Positions 16,781 through 24,227 of a stretch of DNA of 39,844 bases are shown here, piece after piece. Both the position numbers and the translations under genes were made by a program. This DNA comes from CAYTSA01 sp964440345 (GTDB lineage Bacteria > Desulfobacterota > Desulfovibrionia > Desulfovibrionales > Desulfovibrionaceae), in NCBI GenBank assembly GCA_964440345.1, contig CAYTSA010000026.1, positions 1-39,844 of the forward strand, read 5' to 3'. Within the stretch, counting starts at the first letter, position 1. The number at the start of each line of letters is the position of its first letter. The notes beneath the pieces are model-generated. The model was not told where the DNA came from. It was given only the letters and a program-made list of their open reading frames with translations, and searched no databases.

Positions 16781-17128
16781 ATGGAAGAGAATAACGTAAC
16801 GCACCTGGAAATGAATGACACCCTGCTTCGCCTTGGCGGGGATACTGAATTGCTGCATGAGCTGTATGAGGCATTTCTTGAAGACACCCCAGGTAAGATG
16901 CAAGAGCTGGCGCAAGCCGCCATCCAGGGCGACCTGGACACCTGCCTGAAGCGGGCGCATTCCATCAAGGGCGCTTCTGCGGCCATTGGCGCCGAACACT
17001 GCCGGCAGCTGGCCGAAGCCGTGGAATGTGCCGCCCGCGATGATGACGCCGGCAAGGTAAGCCTTCTCCTGCCCCAGCTTTCCCAAGAGCTGGGGGCAGT
17101 CAAAGAACATATCGACAAGGCCAAATAA
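16781..17128 (+). CDS. Stand-alone HPt phosphotransfer protein
   Basis: A 115-residue four-helix HPt domain. The phosphorylatable histidine is His60 in LKRAHSIKGASAAIGA. Such proteins shuttle phosphate between hybrid kinases and response regulators. No kinase or receiver gene is adjacent. The hybrid CheA in this window has its own HPt domain, so the partner is probably encoded elsewhere. The ATG at 16781 has AAGGA upstream. A ThiS-like gene starts 21 bases after the stop and may share its message. Confidence 0.88.
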   Translation: MEENNVTHLEMNDTLLRLGGDTELLHELYEAFLEDTPGKMQELAQAAIQGDLDTCLKRAHSIKGASAAIGAEHCRQLAEAVECAARDDDAGKVSLLLPQLSQELGAVKEHIDKAK

Positions 17129-17149
17129 ACGCTGTACACGCTTTACATT

Positions 17150-17347
17150 GTGATTACAGTCGTTCTGGAGCCGGAAAACCGCACGCGCGTCTTCACAGGA
17201 GTAAAATCCGTGGCTGGGCTGCTCAACCGTTTGCAGCTGCGGCGCACTGACGCCTTATTTATCAAGCAAGGCCAGTTGCTAACGCCCGACGCCATGCTGG
17301 CTGACGGCGACTGCGTCACCGTGCGCATGGTTACGTCCCGCGGTTAG
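17150..17347 (+). CDS. Ubiquitin-like sulfur carrier (ThiS/MoaD/TtuB type), C-terminus SRG
   Basis: A 65-residue beta-grasp protein of the ThiS/MoaD family with a GTG start. The pattern TVVLEPENRTRVF, then a helix VAGLLNRLQL, then LFIKQGQLLTPDAMLADGD and VTVRMV is typical. Its likely partner is the TtuA-type thiolase next to it. In the Thermus system the carrier TtuB is thiocarboxylated at a C-terminal Gly-Gly and feeds sulfur to TtuA for 2-thiouridine in tRNA. Here the chain ends Ser-Arg-Gly, not Gly-Gly. The stop TAG is part of the TTAGAGC edge of a repeat element that begins at 17344, so the insertion may have set the end. No strong ribosome site precedes the GTG. Confidence 0.72.
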   Translation: MITVVLEPENRTRVFTGVKSVAGLLNRLQLRRTDALFIKQGQLLTPDAMLADGDCVTVRMVTSRG

Positions 17348-17608
17348 AGCGTTTTACCATTGAAAATGTTTAGCAGAGTGTTGAAGAAATCCTTTTTCGC
17401 AGGCTGTTCAAAACACACGAGGGCAAAGCGCAAAAAAAGTTCTAGATCGACGCGTATGTCCAATACGCGAGGTTTTGAACTTTTTGCAGCAACGCAGCCA
17501 TCGTGGATTTTTCAACAGCCTGTTTGCTGCTCTTATGCATTTTCTGAAACAATTGTAAATTGTTTCAAGAGCGAGCGGTGTCTCAACGCGAACATGCGCT
17601 AAACGCTC
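17344..17608. mobile_element. Dispersed repeat, copy A, carrying a nested hairpin element
   Basis: The outer parts of this stretch match a second copy at 26310-26422: TTAGAGC and CCAT-GAAAA-TGTTTAG at the left, CTCTTATGCATTTTCT in the middle, and TGTCTCAACGCGAA, then ATGCGCTA, at the right. The ends are loosely inverted (TTAGAGCGTTTTA against TTGAGCGTTTAG). Inside is a perfect 10-bp hairpin, TGAAACAATT-gta-AATTGTTTCA (17545-17567). No transposase is encoded, so it resembles a non-autonomous MITE-like element. A different element interrupts it at 17374-17522. It separates the sulfur carrier gene from its presumed thiolase partner. Confidence 0.65.
17374..17522. repeat. Nested long-palindrome element
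   Basis: About 149 bases inserted in the repeat around it. The ends are imperfect inverted repeats (CAGAGTGTTGAAGAAATCC at the left, the reverse of CAGGCTGTTGAAAAATCC at the right). Inner arms starting CAGGCTGTT at 17400 pair with the right end along much of their length. The tip is a 7-bp stem CGCGTAT/ATACGCG with a 5-base loop (17451-17469). Similar hairpin-forming intergenic repeats with TTTTTCAACAGCCTG ends are, from memory, common in Desulfobacterota genomes. No coding capacity is seen. Confidence 0.65.
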
Positions 17609-17624
17609 AATCCTTGCAAAGCCC

Positions 17625-18530
17625 ATGAAATGCAGCCGTTGCAAAGCCAGGGCCGCTGTCGCCCTCCCCAGCCACCACGCCGGCTTCTGCCCGGACTGTT
17701 TTCTTGTTTTTTTCCGCCGGCAGTTGGAGCGGGCCATCCACAAGGAAGAACTCTTCACCCACGAGGACCGCATCCTGGTCGCTCTGTCCGGCGGCAAGGA
17801 TTCGCTGACCCTGATGCTGGAGCTGCATGAGCTGGGCTATGACGTGACAGGCCTGCACGTGGACCTGGCCATACCGAACTCTTCTGAAAGCGCCCGGGCC
17901 GCTGTGGAGGATTTTTGCTCCAAACACCGGATGGCGCTCATCGTCACGGAGACCGCCGCCGAGGGCATGCCCATCCCGCTGGTAAAAAAACACGTCAAGC
18001 GGCCTATCTGCTCGGTGTGCGGCAAGATCAAACGCTATCTTTTCAATAAGACTGCCCTGGACCAGAACTTTACCGTGCTGGCCACGGGACACAATTTGGA
18101 CGACGAAGTGAGCCGGCTGCTGGCCAACACCCTGCGCTGGGACGCCGCCTATTTGAGCGACCAAGGCCCGTTGCTGCCGGCCCGGGCCGGCTTTGCCCGC
18201 AAGGTCAAGCCGCTCTTTCGCGTGTCTGAGTACGAAACCGCCAACTACGCCTTTCTTAAGGGAATCGACTATCACCAGTCTGGCTGTCCGTACTCCAAGG
18301 GCGCCAGCTTCACCGGGCACAAGCAGCTGCTGGCCGGCCTGGAGGAGCAAAGCCCGGGGCAAAAGCTGAATTTTTACCAGACCTTTCTGAAACAGGGCCG
18401 CCAGGCCTTCCAGGCCGTGGCGCCGCAGGAAGAAACAACGCTGCACCCCTGCGAAGACTGCGGCTATCCAACCAGCGCGGAACTGTGCGGCGTCTGCCGC
18501 GTCCGGCTGCAGCTGCCAGAGGAACCCTGA
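17625..18530 (+). CDS. ttuA: TtuA-like tRNA 2-thiolation enzyme
   Basis: A 301-residue PP-loop ATPase of the TtcA/TtuA family. It has an N-terminal zinc site (Cys3, Cys6, Cys22, Cys25), the PP-loop SGGKDS (55-60), three candidate 4Fe-4S ligands (Cys129, Cys132, Cys221) and a C-terminal zinc site (Cys276, Cys279, Cys288, Cys291). The spacing of the three middle cysteines matches what I recall of TtuA. Two zinc fingers separate TtuA from TtcA. The enzyme adenylates a tRNA uridine and replaces oxygen with sulfur from a ubiquitin-like carrier. Such a carrier gene lies just upstream, beyond a 265-base repeat insertion. The insertion may have split an operon, since 277 bases now separate the two. 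The stop overlaps the next gene by one base (TGATG). Confidence 0.85.
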   Translation: MKCSRCKARAAVALPSHHAGFCPDCFLVFFRRQLERAIHKEELFTHEDRILVALSGGKDSLTLMLELHELGYDVTGLHVDLAIPNSSESARAAVEDFCSKHRMALIVTETAAEGMPIPLVKKHVKRPICSVCGKIKRYLFNKTALDQNFTVLATGHNLDDEVSRLLANTLRWDAAYLSDQGPLLPARAGFARKVKPLFRVSEYETANYAFLKGIDYHQSGCPYSKGASFTGHKQLLAGLEEQSPGQKLNFYQTFLKQGRQAFQAVAPQEETTLHPCEDCGYPTSAELCGVCRVRLQLPEEP

Positions 18531-19549
18531 TGGCTTCGCCTGCGGTTACTGTTTTGCTCCCAGTGCGCGACGGCGAAGCAGTCCTGGAGACAGCCCTGGA
18601 TTCACTGCTTTCCCAAACACTTAGCGACTTTGAAATTCTCGCAGTAGACGACGGCTCTGTGGACGCCACGCCCGACATTCTGGAAAGCTACGCCGCCCGC
18701 GATTCCCGCGTGCGCCCGATCCGGCTGTCACGTCAAGGTTTGGTTCCTGCTTTGAACGCCGGGCTGGGAGGCGCCAAGGGCGCCTTTATTGCCCGCATGG
18801 ACGCTGACGACGCCTGCTTGCCCCAGAGGTTGGAACTCCAGGCGGCTATGCTGCTGTCAAACCCGGAACTGGGCTTGGTTTCCTGCCGGGTGCGGTACGG
18901 GGGCGACGCCACGGCCTGCGCCGGTTACGCCAGGCACGTTGAGTGGATAAACACGCTGACAACGCCGCAGGATATTGCCCTGGCCCGGTTTCAAGAATCG
19001 CCCCTGGCCCATCCTTCAGTCATGTTTCGGGCAAAGTTGCCTCCACAGCACGGCGGCTACCGGGAAGGCGTTTTCCCTGAAGACTATGAGCTGTGGCTGC
19101 GCTGGCTGGAAGCCGGGGTGCAGATGGCCAAATGCGAAGAAACCCTACTGATCTGGAACGACCCGCCAGAGAGGCTTTCGCGAACCGATCCCCGCTACTC
19201 CTTTGACAGCTTCTACCGAACAAAATCCGCCTATCTGGCCCGCTGGCTGGCAAAACACAACCCTTTCCATCCGCACGTCTGGGTCATGGGCTCCGGCCGA
19301 GTAAGCCGCAAGCGGGCGGACATGCTGCTGGAGCACGGGGTGGAAATTGCCGGCTACGCGGACATTGACCCCCGCAAGGTGAACAAGACCGTACACGGCC
19401 GGCCTGTGGTCTTACGCGAGGACATGCCCGGGCCGGAGGCCTGCTTTGCCGTTTCATACGTGGCCTCCCACGGCGCCGCCGAGGATATTGCATTGTTCTT
19501 GGAATCAAATGGGTTTATGCTGGGAAAAAACTACATTTTGGCGGCCTGA
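18530..19549 (+). CDS. Family 2 glycosyltransferase with C-terminal Rossmann-like domain
   Basis: A 339-residue protein. The first 230 residues are a GT-A enzyme: VTVLLPVRDGEAVLE (6-20), ILAVDDGSVDATPD, the DXD element in FIARMDADDACLPQR, and an EDYELWLRW acceptor motif. The last 90 residues form a separate Rossmann-like module, starting HVWVMGSGRVSRKRADMLL and continuing GYADIDPRK, HGRPVVL and SYVASHG. The same layout stands at the N-terminus of the radical SAM genes at 11250 and 12575. The start ATG at 18530 overlaps the thiolase stop, so the two are translationally coupled. Acceptor and sugar are unknown. Confidence 0.85.
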   Translation: MASPAVTVLLPVRDGEAVLETALDSLLSQTLSDFEILAVDDGSVDATPDILESYAARDSRVRPIRLSRQGLVPALNAGLGGAKGAFIARMDADDACLPQRLELQAAMLLSNPELGLVSCRVRYGGDATACAGYARHVEWINTLTTPQDIALARFQESPLAHPSVMFRAKLPPQHGGYREGVFPEDYELWLRWLEAGVQMAKCEETLLIWNDPPERLSRTDPRYSFDSFYRTKSAYLARWLAKHNPFHPHVWVMGSGRVSRKRADMLLEHGVEIAGYADIDPRKVNKTVHGRPVVLREDMPGPEACFAVSYVASHGAAEDIALFLESNGFMLGKNYILAA

Positions 19550-19575
19550 ACGCCGCGTTTACAGGAGAAAACCAC

Positions 19576-20391
19576 ATGCCCCAACGCGCCGTCACCATCA
19601 CCGGCTTGCCTTTTGACGCTAATTCCTCGTTTCTGCGCGGTCCGGCCAAAGGGCCGGACGCCATCCGCCAAGCCTTTTTTAGCGAACACACCAGCCTGAC
19701 GACCGAAACCGGCGTGGACCTGGAAAATAAGATCATCGACCTGGGCGACGCGGACTACGCTTCCGACAAGCCCTTTCTGGACGTGACCCAGCAGGCCGCC
19801 GTCGCCGCCCTGGGCCGGGACAAAACAGCCGACCTGTTTTTTGGCGGCGACCATTCACTTACCTGGCCAGTGCTGCGGGCCGCGGCGCATCGCTGGCCTG
19901 GCCTCACCGTGCTGCACTTTGACGCCCACCCGGACCTGTACGAACAGTTCCAAGGCTCCAGGGACTCCCACGCCTGCCCCTTTGCCCGGGTCATGGAGGA
20001 AAAATTGGCCGGCCGGCTCATCCAGATAGGCGTGCGCACCCTGCCTACGAATGCGCAACAACAGGCCGAAAAATTCAGCGTAGAAGTACATTTGGCCCGA
20101 AATTTTGGCACAGAATTCCCCCGCTCCCTAGACCTGCACGGGCCAGTGTACGTCAGCTTTGACATGGACGTGCTGGACCCCGCATTCGCCCCGGGCGTCT
20201 CCCACCACGAGCCGGGAGGGCTCTCCACCCGGCAGGCCCTGGACGTGCTGCACGCCGCCTTTGCCGACGGCAATGCCCGGTTGGTGGCGGCAGACGTGGT
20301 GGAGCTGAACCCGGACCGCGACGTCAACGGAATTACCGCCCAGGCTGCGGCCAAGGTGGCCAAGGAGCTGGCCGGAATCATGCTGGCGTAA
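19576..20391 (+). CDS. Ureohydrolase (agmatinase/arginase family)
   Basis: A 271-residue binuclear manganese hydrolase. Metal ligands are visible in GGDHS (His93), DAHPD (Asp116, His118, Asp120) and FDMDVLDP (Asp196, Asp198). Family members hydrolyse guanidino groups of agmatine, arginine or formiminoglutamate. Agmatine to putrescine is the commonest reaction in this clade, but no speA or other polyamine gene is nearby to confirm it. The ATG follows AGGAG with 8 bases of spacing. The stop is one base from the stop of the convergent glycosyltransferase gene. Confidence 0.88.
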   Translation: MPQRAVTITGLPFDANSSFLRGPAKGPDAIRQAFFSEHTSLTTETGVDLENKIIDLGDADYASDKPFLDVTQQAAVAALGRDKTADLFFGGDHSLTWPVLRAAAHRWPGLTVLHFDAHPDLYEQFQGSRDSHACPFARVMEEKLAGRLIQIGVRTLPTNAQQQAEKFSVEVHLARNFGTEFPRSLDLHGPVYVSFDMDVLDPAFAPGVSHHEPGGLSTRQALDVLHAAFADGNARLVAADVVELNPDRDVNGITAQAAAKVAKELAGIMLA

Positions 20392-20392
20392 T

Positions 20393-21637
20393 TCACGCCG
20401 GCTGGCCGTACTCTCTGAGCCAGCGCTCAAACGCCGCGGCAAGCTCTGGCTCGCGGTTCTTTTTCGCCTCTACAAGCATGGCTCGCGCCCGCTGCGCCAG
20501 CCATTCCCTGTCGGCCGCTTCCTCGCGCATGATCGACAGCTTCGCCTCACACTCCTTGGTTTGTTCCTCAATGCCGGCTTGCTGGGCAATATCCCGCAAC
20601 CCCGCGGCGGTGTCCACAAACGGGAAGAAATACGCCCGCAGCCACGCCGCATACACGGCTGCTTCCCACTCGCCCTGGGCCGCCAAAACCGCCGCCAGTC
20701 TGTCGTAACCCAGCCGCCACAGGGGTTCGCGCTGCAAAAGCTCATGCAAGGCCAACGCGTTGGTTTCTTCGCCATGCAGCGCGTCCAGCTCTGCTTCCCG
20801 ACGCTCCGGCAAGGCCGCGTAGCCCATCAGCCACTCGTTCAGCCGCAACTCATATCCTTCCCTGCCGGCGTGCTTATGCATATCCGGGGAAAAATAGTCG
20901 CCGCAACGCTGCGTAAGCAGGGCGTGGTTGGCGTCCTCTGCCCGAAAACGGCCGGGCGTCTGGCTGGCCAGGTGCACAATGCGCGCCCCAGGTTCGCAGC
21001 CCATGCGCCAACCGGCCCGGCGTAGCCGGCAGCACAGGTCCACGTCCTCAAAACCATTGACGAACCCCTCGTGGAATCCGCCCAGCTCCAGAAACAGCCG
21101 GCGCGGAATCATGAGCGCTGCCGCTGTGACGGCCTGCAGCCGCCGGCCTGGCCGGACCACAGGATGGTCCGCCGGAAAGTGCTCGAACAGATGGACCGGC
21201 TTCAGTTGCGGGGTAAACGTCACGCCCAGATGCTGCACCCGGCCGGTGACCGGATAGGTGAGCAACGGGCCAACGGCGCCCAGCCTGGGATCGTCCCGAA
21301 ACGCCTTGAGCAGCGGACCAAGCCATCCGGGCCGGACCAAAGTGTCGTTGTTCAGGAAAAATACATGTTCGCCAGCCGCCTCTTGTGCGCCAATGTTGCA
21401 AGCCGGACCGAAGTTGACGTTGCGTTCCTGCCTCAACAACCGAAACCGCTCCCCGAACAGCTCCCTCCCCAGAGGCAAGCACTCGTTGGCCGTGGCGTCG
21501 GCAGAAGCGTTGTCCACAACCAGCACCTCCAACGCCGCAACAGCCCCGGCTTTGGCAAGCGATTGCAGACAGTCCCGGGTAAGCGCCCACTTGTTGTACA
21601 CGGGAATGACGACGGAGACTCTGGGCGAAACAGTCAC
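20393..21637 (-). CDS. Family 2 glycosyltransferase, rhamnosyltransferase-like
   Basis: A 414-residue enzyme if started at the GTG at 21637, directly before VSPRVSVVIPVYNKW. An ATG at 21841 is in frame, but the 68 extra residues read as non-coding and would cover the regulatory region of the divergent sulfite reductase gene. The GT-A core shows VDNASADAT, FLNNDTLV (the metal-binding element) and GFEDVDLCCRLRRAGW, the pattern of rhamnosyltransferase-like GT2 enzymes. The last 170 residues are alpha-helical and charged, of unknown role. No ribosome site is strong. It is convergent with the ureohydrolase gene. Confidence 0.85.
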   Translation of the reverse strand: MTVSPRVSVVIPVYNKWALTRDCLQSLAKAGAVAALEVLVVDNASADATANECLPLGRELFGERFRLLRQERNVNFGPACNIGAQEAAGEHVFFLNNDTLVRPGWLGPLLKAFRDDPRLGAVGPLLTYPVTGRVQHLGVTFTPQLKPVHLFEHFPADHPVVRPGRRLQAVTAAALMIPRRLFLELGGFHEGFVNGFEDVDLCCRLRRAGWRMGCEPGARIVHLASQTPGRFRAEDANHALLTQRCGDYFSPDMHKHAGREGYELRLNEWLMGYAALPERREAELDALHGEETNALALHELLQREPLWRLGYDRLAAVLAAQGEWEAAVYAAWLRAYFFPFVDTAAGLRDIAQQAGIEEQTKECEAKLSIMREEAADREWLAQRARAMLVEAKKNREPELAAAFERWLREYGQPA

Positions 21638-21787
21638 CAGAGAACCCCAGGGGGCGCCTTTGCTGAGTGAAAGCCTTTTGCAAACATGTTCGTATCCGTA
21701 CCGGCAGAAAGGCCGCGAGGCAAGCACTTCGGGTACAATTCGGGGACTTACGCCGCGGCAAGAGACTGGTATCCTGGTCCCGGTTTT

Positions 21788-21829
21788 TTTGATCCAGGTC
21801 AAAGACCGTTTCTCGCTGTGGCGTACCTT
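21788..21829 (+). promoter_or_regulatory. CRP/FNR-like site and promoter of the sulfite reductase gene
   Basis: The near-palindrome TTTGATCCAGGTCAAA (21788-21803) matches the TTGAT-N4-ATCAA type of site used by FNR and related redox regulators. Its centre lies about 41 bases before a start site inferred from TACCTT (21824-21829), which is class II geometry. The leader to the ATG would be about 30 bases. Confidence 0.5.
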
Positions 21830-21867
21830 GGATTCAGTCACGCGAAAACCAAAAAGGAGTACACACC

Positions 21868-22512
21868 ATGGAAAACATTACCGCCGGCGCCCTTCTGCAG
21901 CGCGACAAGACCACATACGCCATCAAACCCCGCACTCCCCTGGGCGTGCTCACGCCGGAGCTGCTGCGCCTTGTGGCCGACGTGGCCGAGCGGTTCGGCA
22001 TCCCCTCTGTTAAAATGACCTCGGGCCAACGGCTCATCCTCATTGGCATACGTCCTGAAGACCTGCCGGCCGTCCAAGACGCCCTGGGCGACATGGGCGA
22101 AATCTGCAAGCACTACGTGCAGGCCTGCCCGGGCACGGATTATTGCGCCTACGGGGTGCAAGACTCCATGGCGCTGGGGGCAAAGGTGGAAGACCTGCTC
22201 CGCGAGCTTAAGGCCCCGGCCAAGCTGAAGATAGGCGTCTCAGGCTGCTCGTTCTCCTGCGGCGAAAGCCACGTTCGCGACATCGGCTACATAGGCAAGA
22301 ACTCCGGCTGGACCATCCTCTTTGGCGGCAACAGCGCCCGTCGGCCCCGCCAGGGCGAAGTGGTCGCCAAGGGCCTGGACGACGTCGCGGCCCTGGAAAC
22401 CATTCGCAAGTTGCTGGACTATTACTGCGCCAACGCCAAGGATCACGAACGCACAGCCCGGTTCGCAGACAGGGTGGGCATTGAAACGATCCGTGCGGCG
22501 GTGGGCCGCTGA
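21868..22512 (+). CDS. Small siroheme assimilatory-type sulfite reductase
   Basis: A 214-residue siroheme/4Fe-4S protein, equivalent to one half of a normal sulfite reductase. Cluster and siroheme ligands are Cys87 and Cys93 (CPGTDYC) and Cys127 and Cys131 (CSFSC). Length and motifs fit the low-molecular-weight sulfite reductase described in Desulfovibrio, which reduces sulfite to sulfide by six electrons in vitro. Its role in the cell is not settled. The ATG has a strong AAAGGAG ribosome site. It is a single-gene unit with its own CRP/FNR-like site upstream and a hairpin after it. Other members of the family act on nitrite. Confidence 0.87.
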   Translation: MENITAGALLQRDKTTYAIKPRTPLGVLTPELLRLVADVAERFGIPSVKMTSGQRLILIGIRPEDLPAVQDALGDMGEICKHYVQACPGTDYCAYGVQDSMALGAKVEDLLRELKAPAKLKIGVSGCSFSCGESHVRDIGYIGKNSGWTILFGGNSARRPRQGEVVAKGLDDVAALETIRKLLDYYCANAKDHERTARFADRVGIETIRAAVGR

Positions 22513-22597
22513 TCTCTATCAGCTACTATTTTCTGGTGCATACGCCCGGTCGCGCGAACCACAAACGTTACAAAAAGATATGAAAAGGGGGATCAGT

Positions 22598-22623
22598 GGG
22601 AAAACGCTTCCAATAGCTTTTCC
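22598..22623. terminator. Possible bidirectional terminator between convergent genes
   Basis: A stem GGAAAA-c-GCT, loop TCCAAT, AGC-TTTTCC with one bulged base lies between the convergent stops of the sulfite reductase and hyuB genes. It is A/T rich on both outer sides but lacks a clean T-run. It could stop transcripts from either direction. Confidence 0.4.
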
Positions 22624-22634
22624 GCTCACAACTC

Positions 22635-24227
22635 TCATTCCGCTTTCCCATAGCCGCCGCCGCCGGGCGTCTCTATCCGCAGCACGTCGCCGGCCAGCAG
22701 TTGGGCGTTGAACTTACCGGGTTTTTCCATCACCTCGCCGTCCCGGACGACCACGTTCCGGCCTGGCGCGCCGGCTTCGCCCCCTTCCAGGCCGTAGGCG
22801 CCCTGTTTTCTGCGTTCGGACAGCACCGTGACCTCGCAGTCGGCCAGCAGCTTGATTTCGCGGACTATGCCGTCGCCTCCAGGCGTCTTGCCTGCGCCGC
22901 CAGAACCGCGGCGGATCGAATACTCCGTCGTCAGGAAGGGGTAGGCGTACTCCAGGGCTTCGACCGGGGTGTTCAGGGTGTTGGTCATGTGCGAATGCAC
23001 GGCAGATTCGCCCGGCGCGGAACGCGACGCGCCCATGCCCCCGCCGATGGTCTCGTAGTAGGCAAAGGGCCTCTCTCGGCGCGGGTCCCAGCCGCCTATG
23101 GCCGTGTTGTTCATGGTTCCCTGGCTGGCCGCGGGAATGCGGCCGGGCAGGGCCTGAGCCAGAGCGCCAAGGATAACGTCCACAATGCGCTGGCTGGTTT
23201 CCACGTTGCCCCCGGCCACGGCAGCCGGAAAACGCGCGTCCACAATGGTCCCGGGTTTTGTGACCACCTCCAGCGGCCGCAGGCAGCCGGCGTTGGTGGA
23301 AATATTTTGCGTAATCAGCGACCGGAACACATAGAGCGCGGCGGACAGGGTGATGGCCCGCACGGCGTTGACGCTGCCCTTGGACTGCGGCCCGGACGCG
23401 GTGAAGTCCAGCGTTGCCGCGTCGCCGCGCACAAAGAGGCGCAACCGTATGGGTATGGGCGTGTCCACCATCCCGTCGTCGTCCAGCACGTCCTCAAAAG
23501 CATACTCCCCGTCCGGGATGGCGGCTATGGCCTTGCGGGTGAAGGTCTCGGCGTAGTCGGTGAGCGCCCGGGCGTAGAACTGCATGTCTTTAGGCCCGCA
23601 CTTGGCCATCAGCGCCCGGGCGCGGCGCACGCCAGTGACGTTGGCCATAATCTGAGCGGCAAAATCGCCTTCGCGCTCGGCCGGGGTGCGCACGTTATGT
23701 AACACAAAGCGCATCAGCTTGGCGTCCACCTGGCCGTTTTCCACCAGCTTCAACGGCGGGATGATGACGCCTTCCTGAAACACTGAGGTGGACAGGGGCA
23801 TGGAGCCTGCAGACATGCCGCCCACGTCGGCGTGGTGAGCCCGGTTGGCCACGTAGAACTCGGGCGCGGCGCCGGCCGGCGGCGCTTCCTCTCCAAACTC
23901 CGGAGAAAACACCGGCGCCACCAGGGTAATGTCCGGCAGGTGCGTGCCGCCCTTGAAGGGATCGTTAAGCACGACCATATCGCCCGGACCCATTTCGCAA
24001 GACTTTACCGCAGCTTTCACCGACAGGGGCATGGAGCCCAGGTGCACCGGGATGTGCGCGGCCTGGGCGATCATGTCCCCGCTGCGGCCGAATATGGCGC
24101 AGGAAAAGTCCCGGCGCTCTTTGATGTTGGGCGAAAAACCGGTGCGCATGAGCGCCACGCCCATTTCCTCGCAGATGGAGGCAAAGCGGTTTTTGAACAC
24201 TTCCAGCAGGATAGGGTTCACCTTCAT
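22635..24227 (-). CDS. hyuB: Hydantoinase/oxoprolinase B subunit
   Basis: A 530-residue subunit of the hydantoinase B/oxoprolinase family. These work with the A subunit in ATP-dependent ring opening of hydantoins, 5-oxoproline or related amides, or in acetone and acetophenone carboxylase-type reactions. Family features visible are FKNRFASICEEMGVALMRT near the start, HIPVHLGSMPLSVKA, MVVLNDPFKGGTHLPDI and the C-terminal ETPGGGGYG. I chose the ATG at 24227 because GGGGAG lies 8 bases upstream and the ATG overlaps the hyuA stop (ATGA). A TTG six bases further upstream is too close to the ribosome site. The true substrate is not decided by sequence. Confidence 0.9.
   Translation of the reverse strand: MKVNPILLEVFKNRFASICEEMGVALMRTGFSPNIKERRDFSCAIFGRSGDMIAQAAHIPVHLGSMPLSVKAAVKSCEMGPGDMVVLNDPFKGGTHLPDITLVAPVFSPEFGEEAPPAGAAPEFYVANRAHHADVGGMSAGSMPLSTSVFQEGVIIPPLKLVENGQVDAKLMRFVLHNVRTPAEREGDFAAQIMANVTGVRRARALMAKCGPKDMQFYARALTDYAETFTRKAIAAIPDGEYAFEDVLDDDGMVDTPIPIRLRLFVRGDAATLDFTASGPQSKGSVNAVRAITLSAALYVFRSLITQNISTNAGCLRPLEVVTKPGTIVDARFPAAVAGGNVETSQRIVDVILGALAQALPGRIPAASQGTMNNTAIGGWDPRRERPFAYYETIGGGMGASRSAPGESAVHSHMTNTLNTPVEALEYAYPFLTTEYSIRRGSGGAGKTPGGDGIVREIKLLADCEVTVLSERRKQGAYGLEGGEAGAPGRNVVVRDGEVMEKPGKFNAQLLAGDVLRIETPGGGGYGKAE

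Noticed and set aside
17400..17522. CRISPR-like or attC-like structure
   Set aside because: It is a single palindrome with no spacer array, no cas genes and no integrase.
17408..17797. Minus-strand frame spanning the repeat and the start of the thiolase gene
   Set aside because: It is produced by the palindromic repeat and antisense codons.
21638..21841. N-terminal extension of the minus-strand glycosyltransferase to an ATG at 21841
   Set aside because: The extra residues look non-coding and would cover the CRP/FNR-like site and promoter of the divergent gene. A GTG next to the GT2 fold start fits better.
22701..23702. A 333-codon open frame opposite hyuB
   Set aside because: The composition follows the GC-rich third positions of hyuB, and no domain or start signal is visible.
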